A stretch of 9,753 nucleotides of DNA from positions 1 to 9,753 of the forward strand of contig QQUB01000254.1 of the NCBI GenBank assembly GCA_008501835.1, written 5' to 3'. This DNA comes from Bacteroidota bacterium (lineage in GTDB: Bacteria > Bacteroidota > Bacteroidia > Chitinophagales > Saprospiraceae). Positions within the stretch are counted from its first letter, which is position 1; each line of letters opens with the position of its first letter. Below, in pieces: positions 1 through 5,095 of the stretch. The position numbers and the translations under genes were made by a program. The notes under the pieces were generated by a model. That model worked only from the letters and a program-made list of their open reading frames with translations. It was not told where the DNA came from and searched no databases.

Positions 1-60
1 GGTGCATCTTTGGTCTTCAGCGTCCAAATGATGAACCAGGTTAAAAAAACAATGATGTAG
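1..60 (+). CDS. possible C-terminal end of an upstream gene (partial)
   Basis: Frame 1 is open from the window edge to a TAG at 58-60 and encodes 19 residues, a hydrophobic stretch (ASLVF) followed by a basic tail ending NQVKKTMM. This resembles the end of a membrane-anchored protein, but the stretch is too short to assign to a family. The other two forward frames close earlier (TGA at 29-31, TAA at 42-44). A heptad repeat begins 8 bp after the TAG, as repeats also do just after the stops at 1230 and 5015, which weakly supports this being a true gene end. The minus strand is also open here, so the call is tentative. Confidence 0.3.
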   Translation, partial: GASLVFSVQMMNQVKKTMM

Positions 61-67
61 GATGAAA

Positions 68-116
68 CGGTCTACGGCTTACGGTTTACGGTTTACGGTT
101 TACGGCTTACGGTGGA
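68..116 (+). repeat. tandem heptad array, CGGYTTA x7
   Basis: Seven head-to-tail 7-bp units fill this stretch: CGGTCTA, CGGCTTA, three CGGTTTA, CGGCTTA and CGGTGGA. Units 2 to 6 differ only at the fourth base (C or T), and the end units are more diverged. The array lies between a probable stop codon (58-60) and arsS. No inverted partner arm is present here, unlike the related arrays at 1237-1381 and 5019-5090. There are no spacers, so it is not a CRISPR. Confidence 0.9.
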
Positions 117-156
117 CGATTATCTGTAAAAAGCAATTTGAAATAATTAATTCCGG

Positions 157-1230
157 ATGGTAGAAAAACAAAGAATAAAATCACTCAGTTATCGAAAGAG
201 TACCCTGGCGGATACCTTTTACCAGCTTCAAGTGCTGAATGGGCAGGAACAGGCAGAGGTGAATATACCTTCATTTACATCAAGGCTTAAGGCAATGGAT
301 GAATTTCCGCTTAAGCCTGTTGGGATTGATGTGTTTCAGCTCAACATAGGTAAACTTTGTAATCAGGTTTGTCGCCATTGTCACGTGGATGCCGGTCCGG
401 ACAAGATCCGGGAAAACATGTCTAAAGCAAATCTTGACATTTGCCTGGATATCATAAAAAATACACCGGGTATCACGACTGTTGATATTACCGGCGGCGC
501 ACCTGAGTTGCACCCTCATTTCAAGTGGTTTGTGCAGGAATGCCGTAAATTAGGGAAAAAGGTGATGAATCGTTGTAACCTGACGGTGATCCTTTCCAAC
601 AAAAAATACCACGATCTTCCTGAGTTTTTTAAAGAGAATCAGGTACATATTATTTCTTCTCTGCCATATTTCAGTAAAAACAGAACGGATAGTCAAAGAG
701 GGGAAGGAGTCTTTGAAGATTCTATCAAGGCCCTTGAAATGCTCAATGCTGTTGGGTATGGGCAGGAAGGGACTGGCCTCATTTTGGATTTGGTTTATAA
801 TCCTACAGGCGCTTTTTTACCAGCCGGTCAGGAGACGCTTGAACCAGAGTTCAAACGCCAGCTCGATCGTCGTTACGGTATTGTGTTCAATAACCTTTTT
901 GCAATCACTAACCTACCGATCAGTCGTTTTCTGGAGTATCTGCTGGAGTCAGGTAATTATGAATCCTATATGGAGGCCCTGTCAGAAGCTTTTAATCCGG
1001 CGACGGTCAGTGGTGTAATGTGTAGAAATATGGTTTCGGTGAGTTGGGACGGGTATATTTATGATTGTGATTTCAATCAGATGCTCGAATTGAAGGTTTC
1101 CACGAGAAACTCACAGCATATTCGTGATTTTGATGCAGATGCTATTTTGAATCGGGATATTATCCTGAACCAGCATTGTTACGGATGTACTGCTGGTGCA
1201 GGGTCCAGTTGCGGGGGAGAGATCGCCTAA
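157..1230 (+). CDS. arsS: arsenosugar biosynthesis radical SAM protein ArsS
   Basis: This 357-residue radical SAM enzyme carries the cluster motif CNQVCRHC (C68, C72, C75, spacing CxxxCxxC). A GGAPE segment at 113-117 matches the SAM-binding GGEP-like loop, and RCNLTV lies at 139-144. The C-terminal part has further cysteines (C289, C304, and the CYGC...SSCGG tail with C341, C344, C352), as in the DUF3641/TIGR04167 group. From the family, ArsS works after the methyltransferase ArsM and joins a SAM-derived 5'-deoxyadenosyl group to dimethylated arsenic, the first step to arsenosugars. Some homologues are selenoproteins; this one uses ordinary Cys codons and has no in-frame TGA. Length is normal for the family. 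No ArsM or other arsenic gene is in the window. The start at 157 has no Shine-Dalgarno sequence, only a degenerate TAnnTTTG-like string (GCAATTTG, 133-140). Confidence 0.9.
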   Translation: MVEKQRIKSLSYRKSTLADTFYQLQVLNGQEQAEVNIPSFTSRLKAMDEFPLKPVGIDVFQLNIGKLCNQVCRHCHVDAGPDKIRENMSKANLDICLDIIKNTPGITTVDITGGAPELHPHFKWFVQECRKLGKKVMNRCNLTVILSNKKYHDLPEFFKENQVHIISSLPYFSKNRTDSQRGEGVFEDSIKALEMLNAVGYGQEGTGLILDLVYNPTGAFLPAGQETLEPEFKRQLDRRYGIVFNNLFAITNLPISRFLEYLLESGNYESYMEALSEAFNPATVSGVMCRNMVSVSWDGYIYDCDFNQMLELKVSTRNSQHIRDFDADAILNRDIILNQHCYGCTAGAGSSCGGEIA

Positions 1231-1236
1231 GAAATT

Positions 1237-1381
1237 CAAGTTGCGGGTTACAGGTTTCAAGTTACGGGTTAAAAATATTACCAATATTACGATCATTTTA
1301 TTTCCTGATCACCTGCTGAAATACTGAAAAATTTACTACAATGATCTAACACGCAACACGTACCTCGTAACCCGCAACTCA
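1237..1381. repeat. heptad arrays in inverted pair, CRRGTTR / YAACNCG
   Basis: The left arm (1237-1271) is five contiguous 7-bp units: CAAGTTG, CGGGTTA, CAGGTTT, CAAGTTA, CGGGTTA. Units 1-2 recur as units 4-5 with one change, giving a 16-bp direct repeat at 1235-1250 and 1256-1271. The right arm (1347-1381) is five units on the opposite strand: TAACACG, CAACACG, TACCTCG, TAACCCG, CAACTCA. Thirteen bases pair perfectly between the arms (1239-1251 with 1367-1379). The 75-bp interior shows no gene or repeat. The array starts 6 bp after the arsS stop, so the arsS mRNA would end in a long stem. Confidence 0.85.
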
Positions 1382-1409
1382 GGTTAATAATACTTTTTAT
1401 TAGGAATTT

Positions 1410-1453
1410 AACTTTCCGGATGCCTTTGGCGCACCCGGAAAGTTTTATTTTTG
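1410..1453 (+). terminator. hairpin with T-rich tail downstream of arsS
   Basis: A perfect 10-bp stem (1410-1419 pairs with 1435-1444, core CTTTCCGG/CCGGAAAG) encloses a 15-nt loop and runs into a T-rich tail (TTTTATTTTT). It has the form of a rho-independent terminator about 180 nt beyond the arsS stop. It also overlaps the promoter of the next gene, so it may end read-through while the same DNA starts a new transcript. Confidence 0.5.
1425..1453 (+). promoter_or_regulatory. Bacteroidota-type promoter of the beta-propeller lipoprotein gene
   Basis: TTTG at 1425-1428 and TATTTTTG at 1446-1453 match the -33 (TTTG) and -7 (TAnnTTTG) elements of the Bacteroidota primary sigma factor, with 17 bp between them. 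The -7 element ends only 5 bp before the ATG at 1459, so the transcript would start at or very near the start codon. The -33 element lies in the loop of the 1410-1444 hairpin. Confidence 0.6.
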
Positions 1454-1458
1454 CACCC

Positions 1459-2388
1459 ATGAGAAAACTAATGACCACAGCTATCCTGTTTGGGATGGCC
1501 TTTTCCTTGTTTTATTGTTCGCCAAAAAATTCTGAAGAACAAGTTCAAACGAATGTTTATCCCATTGAAGACAGTTTACAGGTAATGACAACATTTCCTG
1601 CCGAAGTGGACGAGAGTTCCGGCTTGTTTTATGCTTCCAATGGCATCTGGACCCATAACGATAGTGGGGGAGGGGCAGAGCTTTATAATGTGAATACCAC
1701 GGCCCCTGAAGTATTAAGTCGTAGGATAATCCTTAATGCAGGTGCCCGTGACTGGGAGGAAATGGCTGATGACAGCACCTATTTATATATCGGGGATTTT
1801 GGAAATAACAAGGGCAAACGAAGAGATCTCACCATCTATAAATTACCTCACCACCTACTTCAGTCGGATACCACCTCAATCACTGCAGAAAAAATTATTT
1901 TCCACTATCCGGATCAGGAACGTTTTGATGCAGGAGCTTATAATCACAATTTTGATTGTGAAGCAATGATTGCCGTAGGGGATAGTCTGTATCTTTTTTC
2001 CAAAAACCATGAGAACGAAAGATGCCGATTGTACAGCCTGCCTAATTCAGCAGGAAAATATGAGGCTCAGCTAAAATCGGAATTTGATACTGACGGACTG
2101 ATCACTGCAGCAGATTATGATCCTCAGTCAGGAGTTCTGGCGCTGCTTGGATACAATGTTTATAAAAAGGTGGGTAAATGGCAGAATAAACCCTTTGTCT
2201 GGTTGATCGACAGTATTCCCGGCAATGATTTCTTTTCTGGAAATGCTGTCAGGGTAAATCTGGGCTTTGAGCAACAAACGGAAGGCATCTGTTTTGGTGA
2301 AGATGGTCAGCTGATCATTTCCTGTGAAGGAGAAGGAAATGGCTTTGGGGCTTTATATTCTTTCCATTATATTAAATGGCTGAAATGA
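1459..2388 (+). CDS. beta-propeller lipoprotein of unknown function
   Basis: I chose the ATG at 1459, giving 309 residues, because it opens a lipoprotein signal peptide: basic MRK, a hydrophobic stretch to residue 19 and a lipobox LFYC with C20 as the lipidation site. The longer frame from 1420 would add 12 residues encoded by a hairpin and promoter, so it is unlikely. The mature protein probably sits on the cell envelope. It has no cysteine triad or catalytic motif that I recognise. Repeated strand-rich segments fit a beta-propeller: DESSG (51-55), WTHNDSGG (64-71), YIGDFGNN (110-117), NFDCEAMIAVGDSLYLFSKN (164-183), GLITAADYDP (213-222) and QTEGICF (273-279). This motif set recurs in Bacteroidota surface and secreted propeller proteins whose substrate is unknown to me. 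Own promoter and terminator suggest a single-gene unit. Confidence 0.8.
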   Translation: MRKLMTTAILFGMAFSLFYCSPKNSEEQVQTNVYPIEDSLQVMTTFPAEVDESSGLFYASNGIWTHNDSGGGAELYNVNTTAPEVLSRRIILNAGARDWEEMADDSTYLYIGDFGNNKGKRRDLTIYKLPHHLLQSDTTSITAEKIIFHYPDQERFDAGAYNHNFDCEAMIAVGDSLYLFSKNHENERCRLYSLPNSAGKYEAQLKSEFDTDGLITAADYDPQSGVLALLGYNVYKKVGKWQNKPFVWLIDSIPGNDFFSGNAVRVNLGFEQQTEGICFGEDGQLIISCEGEGNGFGALYSFHYIKWLK

Positions 2389-2390
2389 CC

Positions 2391-2410
2391 GTCAGCGACC
2401 TGACTTTTTT
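2391..2410 (+). terminator. rho-independent terminator of the lipoprotein gene
   Basis: GTCAG (2391-2395) and CTGAC (2400-2404) form a 5-bp stem around the tetraloop CGAC, followed at once by six T (2405-2410). It starts 2 bp after the stop codon. The stem is short, so efficiency may be modest. Confidence 0.55.
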
Positions 2411-2421
2411 CAATTTTATGT

Positions 2422-2452
2422 TTTGCATTACATTAATATTAAGGTAAATTTG
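2422..2452 (+). promoter_or_regulatory. consensus Bacteroidota promoter of the double-glycine peptide gene
   Basis: TTTG at 2422-2425, a 19-bp spacer and TAAATTTG at 2445-2452 match the phylum's -33/-7 consensus exactly. Transcription would begin near 2457, leaving a leader of about 28 nt before the ATG at 2486. It lies just beyond the terminator at 2391-2410, so the peptide gene has its own transcript. Confidence 0.7.
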
Positions 2453-2485
2453 AAAAAAGCCTATTCAATAAATTAATCCTAAGGT

Positions 2486-2701
2486 ATGAAAAATAAGCAA
2501 CTCAAATTAACACAATTCGCTCAAAAAGTAACTGCTCTGTCTGAGAAGGAGCAAAAGGCTGTAAAAGGGGGAAATAAATTTACAGGCAACCTGTTTAGTC
2601 CATTTGCTACAAAGTGGATCGAAGTAGATATCCGTGCTGCCAATCCAGAAGGTAACGGACCTTTTAAAGGCAAATCCTTGAGACCAATTAAAAGAAGATA
2701 A
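2486..2701 (+). CDS. double-glycine leader peptide, candidate bacteriocin/RiPP-like precursor
   Basis: This is a 71-residue protein with the form of a secreted-peptide precursor. Residues 1-29 resemble leaders of the bacteriocin-type and Bacteroidota natural-product precursor families (TIGR01847/TIGR04149-like): a lysine-rich start, LKLTQF at 6-11, an amphipathic segment with LSEKEQ at 18-23, and a G28-G29 pair. In known systems a C39-peptidase ABC exporter cleaves after GG. The remaining 42 residues (30-71) have no cysteine, only two Ser and two Thr, about nine basic against three acidic residues, and a basic end (PIKRR). Lack of Cys argues against a lanthipeptide. No exporter, maturase or immunity gene is near: the next gene is convergent, 10 bp away, and unrelated. 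The consensus promoter directly upstream supports a real gene. There is an AAGG directly before the ATG but no well-spaced Shine-Dalgarno sequence. The product and its role are inference. Confidence 0.7.
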   Translation: MKNKQLKLTQFAQKVTALSEKEQKAVKGGNKFTGNLFSPFATKWIEVDIRAANPEGNGPFKGKSLRPIKRR

Positions 2702-2706
2702 GTAAC

Positions 2707-2724
2707 TGATCTTATTCCAGATCA
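2707..2724. other. small hairpin between convergent gene ends
   Basis: TGATCT (2707-2712) and AGATCA (2719-2724) form a perfect 6-bp stem with a 6-nt loop, overlapping the stop codon of the minus-strand gene that ends at 2712. No T-run follows on either strand, so it is not a convincing terminator. The two transcripts probably overlap at their 3' ends. Confidence 0.3.
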
Positions 2725-4256
2725 AACGCGCTCTTTTCCATTACAAATTGTTCTTTTATTATTTCACTGAACGCTTTGTTCTGAATTTTTGCTTCAAACC
2801 AGGCTTCGACATTAAATAGTCGTGGCCTCATTTTTTTGTATTCCTCTTTTCCCAATTCTGTTTTTAATTCCAACAGGGCCTGCTTTTGTTGGGATTTGTC
2901 CTGAAACTTAAGGGACTCTCTGAAAAAGCTAAGGACCTTATTTTCATAGGGCGAAAGGCTGTCACTCTTACTCAGGTATCTGTAAGTGGATCTAATCAGC
3001 GATTCGAGCAGGAGCGTATTGCCCATTTCAAAATGAAGTATCAAATTGACCAGCCTGGAGGTTATCCACATATCCTGGCGTTCTACCCGTTTGGGAAGGT
3101 TCAGCCAGCGATTGAGATATTCCAGGGCTTTGTCATAATTTCCTGCTCCGAAATAAATGTAAAAATATTGGAACAGGAAACTGTCTTTTTCGAAGAGTTG
3201 CTTGTCAAATTTATCTACTTTTCGCAGATGTTCTTCCAGGGCATTTACCCCCTCATTAAATTCCCCTGAAATAATGCACATGTGGAACTTAAGGGTATAA
3301 TATTGTCTGTGAATCTTGGTAGCATCATCGTTGGTGATTGGCTTGAGAGCCCTTAGTTTTTCAAGGCATTCGAAGGTTTGGTCATAGGCTTTGACCAGGG
3401 AACTGCTGATCGCATAATTGCTCAAAGCAGAAATATATTCGGAAAGGTCCTCCTTGAGAAAATGAGGCTCGGATTCCATGATCCTGATCAACTGCCTGCT
3501 TCCTTTAAAGAAGTCGATAAATGCACCCTTTGAAAAATTGTAAATGGTTTGAATCCTGTGAAAGGTTACCAAAGCCTGGTGGGAAAGAGCTTTGCGTTCA
3601 TCCTCAAGAAGAGGGTGGTTGATGAGTCCTTCAATTCCTCCGGATTTTTTGGTCACCGTTCCGGAGGGGTTTTTCCTGAGATGGATGAGCAGTTGAAAAA
3701 ATATCTCCTTGTATTCAAGCAAGTTTTGTAACTGGGCAATGGTCTCGCTTTCAATCTGGTTAATGGATGTGAGTTCCTTATCAAGAGATCCAATATCAGC
3801 CCTTGCATAATAGACTTGTTTCTTCCAATCCTGTAATTCGAGGATCACTTTGAATTTTTCATATTTAACCGCTGGTTTCATGGCCTTTTGAATGAGCTGC
3901 AGGCAGTCGTCAAAATGGGAACGACGGTAAAGGGAGTGAACACTTTTCAGGATGCCTTTTAATTTGTAGTCCACGGACCGTTTTTCATCATAGGCTTGAA
4001 GGCATTTGAGGATGAGGTCATAGAGGTAGGCCTTGAGCTCTGAGTATTTTCGGCTTTCGATGATCTCATTTCGATAGACCGTATTTTTTAATTTTTCCTC
4101 ATCAAATGTATCCATTCCTTCCAGGGCCTCAAATAACTGCATGTATTTGCTGGTTTCCTTTCCATGTTCACTTACATAGAGTTTGAAATACCTTTTTTCA
4201 GACCCCGACAGGGACTGAACAAGGTCATAAAGCTTGGTGCTCGGAGTTTTTGCCAT
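2712..4256 (-). CDS. helical-repeat protein of unknown function (SEKRYFK family)
   Basis: This is a 514-residue, soluble, highly charged protein with no signal peptide or membrane segment. Its N-terminus has the motif LYDLVQSLSGSEKRYFKLYV (residues 9-28), which I recall from uncharacterised Bacteroidota proteins. The rest looks like a chain of helical hairpins of the TPR type, clearest around GNYDKALEYLNRWLNL (about 366-381). A second segment I recall from the same proteins, LLESLIRSTYRYL, lies about 40 residues further on. No catalytic motif is visible; a scaffold or protein-binding role is inference from the fold. The start at 4256 follows a TAnnTTTG element. The gene is convergent with the peptide gene and divergent from the winged-helix gene, so it is probably transcribed alone. 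A perfect DnaA-box string at 3062-3070 lies inside it and is explained by the codons for M-W-I-T. Confidence 0.8.
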   Translation of the reverse strand: MAKTPSTKLYDLVQSLSGSEKRYFKLYVSEHGKETSKYMQLFEALEGMDTFDEEKLKNTVYRNEIIESRKYSELKAYLYDLILKCLQAYDEKRSVDYKLKGILKSVHSLYRRSHFDDCLQLIQKAMKPAVKYEKFKVILELQDWKKQVYYARADIGSLDKELTSINQIESETIAQLQNLLEYKEIFFQLLIHLRKNPSGTVTKKSGGIEGLINHPLLEDERKALSHQALVTFHRIQTIYNFSKGAFIDFFKGSRQLIRIMESEPHFLKEDLSEYISALSNYAISSSLVKAYDQTFECLEKLRALKPITNDDATKIHRQYYTLKFHMCIISGEFNEGVNALEEHLRKVDKFDKQLFEKDSFLFQYFYIYFGAGNYDKALEYLNRWLNLPKRVERQDMWITSRLVNLILHFEMGNTLLLESLIRSTYRYLSKSDSLSPYENKVLSFFRESLKFQDKSQQKQALLELKTELGKEEYKKMRPRLFNVEAWFEAKIQNKAFSEIIKEQFVMEKSAFDLE

Positions 4257-4281
4257 TGATGTTTAAAAGTAATGTGGACAA

Positions 4282-4289
4282 CAAATTTA
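4282..4289 (-). promoter_or_regulatory. -7 element of the helical-repeat gene
   Basis: On the minus strand this reads TAAATTTG, a match to TAnnTTTG, 25 bp before the ATG at 4256. The upstream element is degenerate: TTTTC at 4310-4314, with 20 bp between, rather than a clean TTTG. Confidence 0.5.
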
Positions 4290-4391
4290 GTAAATATGTT
4301 CGGGTAAATGAAAATAATGAAGATTTTAGAAACCTGACTTTTGAAGTGCTTTTAGATATCTTATCTACCCGGAATTCTTAATCTGCAAAGT

Positions 4392-4433
4392 ACAACTTAA
4401 AACCTAACTTGAAACGCCTATCCCGAAACCGGC
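4392..4433 (-). repeat. degenerate heptad stretch
   Basis: Read on the minus strand, this contains GTTTCAAGTTA, an 11-bp match to the left arm of the 1237-1381 repeat (1254-1264). The plus strand can be cut into six 7-bp units beginning at 4392, mostly starting with A and followed by a pyrimidine-rich middle. The fit is much weaker than in the other arrays and could be a decayed copy. Confidence 0.35.
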
Positions 4434-4492
4434 TATAAATCAGACAGGTAGAACAAATGATTTTCCCCGCCGGGTTTCGACTTTTTTACAGA

Positions 4493-4501
4493 TGTGGATA
4501 A
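4493..4501 (-). promoter_or_regulatory. perfect DnaA-box string beside a T-rich run
   Basis: TGTGGATAA is the complement of the DnaA consensus TTATCCACA. It is followed by a run of nine T, then AA and five T (4502-4518), a weakly paired stretch. A second perfect box lies inside the neighbouring gene at 3062-3070, and a one-mismatch relative is at 4273-4281. A single 9-mer is weak evidence of function. Confidence 0.3.
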
Positions 4502-4555
4502 TTTTTTTTTAATTTTTGTAACTCTCTTTGGATTTGTCCGTAATACTTATCAAAA

Positions 4556-4580
4556 GCATGAGTTAAGGATTTCCTCATGC
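4556..4580. promoter_or_regulatory. inverted repeat, possible operator upstream of the winged-helix gene
   Basis: GCATGAG (4556-4562) and CTCATGC (4574-4580) are perfect 7-bp inverted copies with an 11-bp spacer, so the centres are 18 bp apart. The repeat is about 70 bp upstream of the -7 element of the winged-helix gene. A dimeric winged-helix protein could bind such a site, including the product of the adjacent gene, but this is inference from position and symmetry. Confidence 0.3.
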
Positions 4581-4647
4581 GAGTATCAGCTTTCGGGCAA
4601 TTTCATAGGACACGTATTTAAGGCAACATGACTCTGTTGTCAGCCAG

Positions 4648-4655
4648 TAAATTTG
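4648..4655 (+). promoter_or_regulatory. -7 element of the winged-helix gene
   Basis: TAAATTTG matches TAnnTTTG 27 bp before the ATG at 4683. No clean TTTG lies at the expected distance upstream. The last three bases (TTG, 4653-4655) could be mistaken for the gene's start codon. Confidence 0.45.
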
Positions 4656-4682
4656 AAACACCAGTTTGTAATTTTTAAACTT

Positions 4683-5015
4683 ATGTACACTAATAACACT
4701 ATCAAGAGGAGTTTAGCCCGGCTAAGCCAGGCCATCGAGAATCTGGAAATCATCAGTCACGAAAGGAGCATTCCCATTGTCAGATTTTTAAAATCGAACG
4801 CTACCGCAAATTTTTTCCAACTTCAACAAGAAACAAATTTACCGCCTTTGCAACTTCAGGAGCAGATCAATGCTTTGAAGAAAGTAGGGGTATTGAAAGT
4901 ATCCGGTGATAAGGATTTAAGGACTTATGAACTGGATCAATATAAGATTCTACGGATTCAGTTGATTACTAAGCAACTGATTGAACATCCAATTGAAATT
5001 CATGACAGGATTTAG
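4683..5015 (+). CDS. small winged-helix (ArsR-like) DNA-binding protein
   Basis: I place the start at the ATG at 4683 (110 residues). The frame is open upstream to a TTG at 4653, but that TTG belongs to a promoter element. Residues 29-83 have the order of a winged helix: helix 1 (IPIVRFLKS, 30-38), helix 2 (NFFQLQQETN, 43-52), a recognition helix (LQLQEQINALKKVGVL, 56-71) and a two-stranded wing (KVSGDKDLRTYEL, 72-84). This fits ArsR-type or similar transcriptional regulators. There is no cysteine, so the thiol metal site of classical ArsR proteins is absent and metal sensing is not supported. Flanking helices at the two ends could form a dimer. Targets are unknown; the inverted repeat at 4556-4580 suggests autoregulation. 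A heptad palindrome starts 4 bp after the stop, and the serA-like gene is convergent. Confidence 0.7.
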   Translation: MYTNNTIKRSLARLSQAIENLEIISHERSIPIVRFLKSNATANFFQLQQETNLPPLQLQEQINALKKVGVLKVSGDKDLRTYELDQYKILRIQLITKQLIEHPIEIHDRI

Positions 5016-5018
5016 AAT

Positions 5019-5090
5019 CTAGTTACAAGTTACTGGTTACAGGTTGCTAGTTATTATTTAACCAGCAACTTGCAACCAGTAACCGGTAAC
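5019..5090. repeat. palindromic heptad array, CWRGTTR, between convergent genes
   Basis: Five 7-bp units run from 5019 to 5053 (CTAGTTA, CAAGTTA, CTGGTTA, CAGGTTG, CTAGTTA). On the other strand, four more occupy 5059-5086 (TAACCAG, CAACTTG, CAACCAG, TAACCGG) with a partial fifth. The two halves pair as a 31-bp hairpin (5022-5052 with 5060-5090) with 26 of 31 positions complementary and a 7-nt loop. The structure nearly fills the 80-bp gap between two gene ends, starting 4 bp after one stop and ending 6 bp before the other. With no T-run it is not a standard terminator, though such a stem could protect or end both mRNAs. Confidence 0.9.
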
Positions 5091-5095
5091 GAATT

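Larger units (their letters stand above)
4257..4682. other. divergent intergenic region, no gene seen
   Basis: This 426-bp spacer separates the minus-strand helical-repeat gene from the plus-strand winged-helix gene. It holds the -7 elements of both (4282-4289 and 4648-4655), a weak heptad stretch (4392-4433), a DnaA-box string beside a T-rich run (4493-4520) and a 7-bp inverted repeat (4556-4580). A one-mismatch DnaA-box relative (TGTGGACAA) is at 4273-4281. I see no open frame with a plausible start and protein-like composition. Confidence 0.6.

Noticed and set aside
68..116. CRISPR array
   Set aside because: Units are 7 bp and contiguous, with no spacers and no cas genes.
280..519. 79-codon minus-strand open frame inside arsS
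   Set aside because: It is the antisense shadow of the radical SAM core with no independent support.
2507..2725. 72-codon minus-strand open frame opposite the double-glycine peptide
   Set aside because: The plus strand has a consensus promoter and a recognisable leader; the minus product has no family features and overlaps the end of the helical-repeat gene.
4683..5015. Reading the winged-helix gene as a metal-sensing ArsR that controls arsS
   Set aside because: It has no cysteine for arsenite binding and lies about 3.5 kb from arsS with unrelated genes between.
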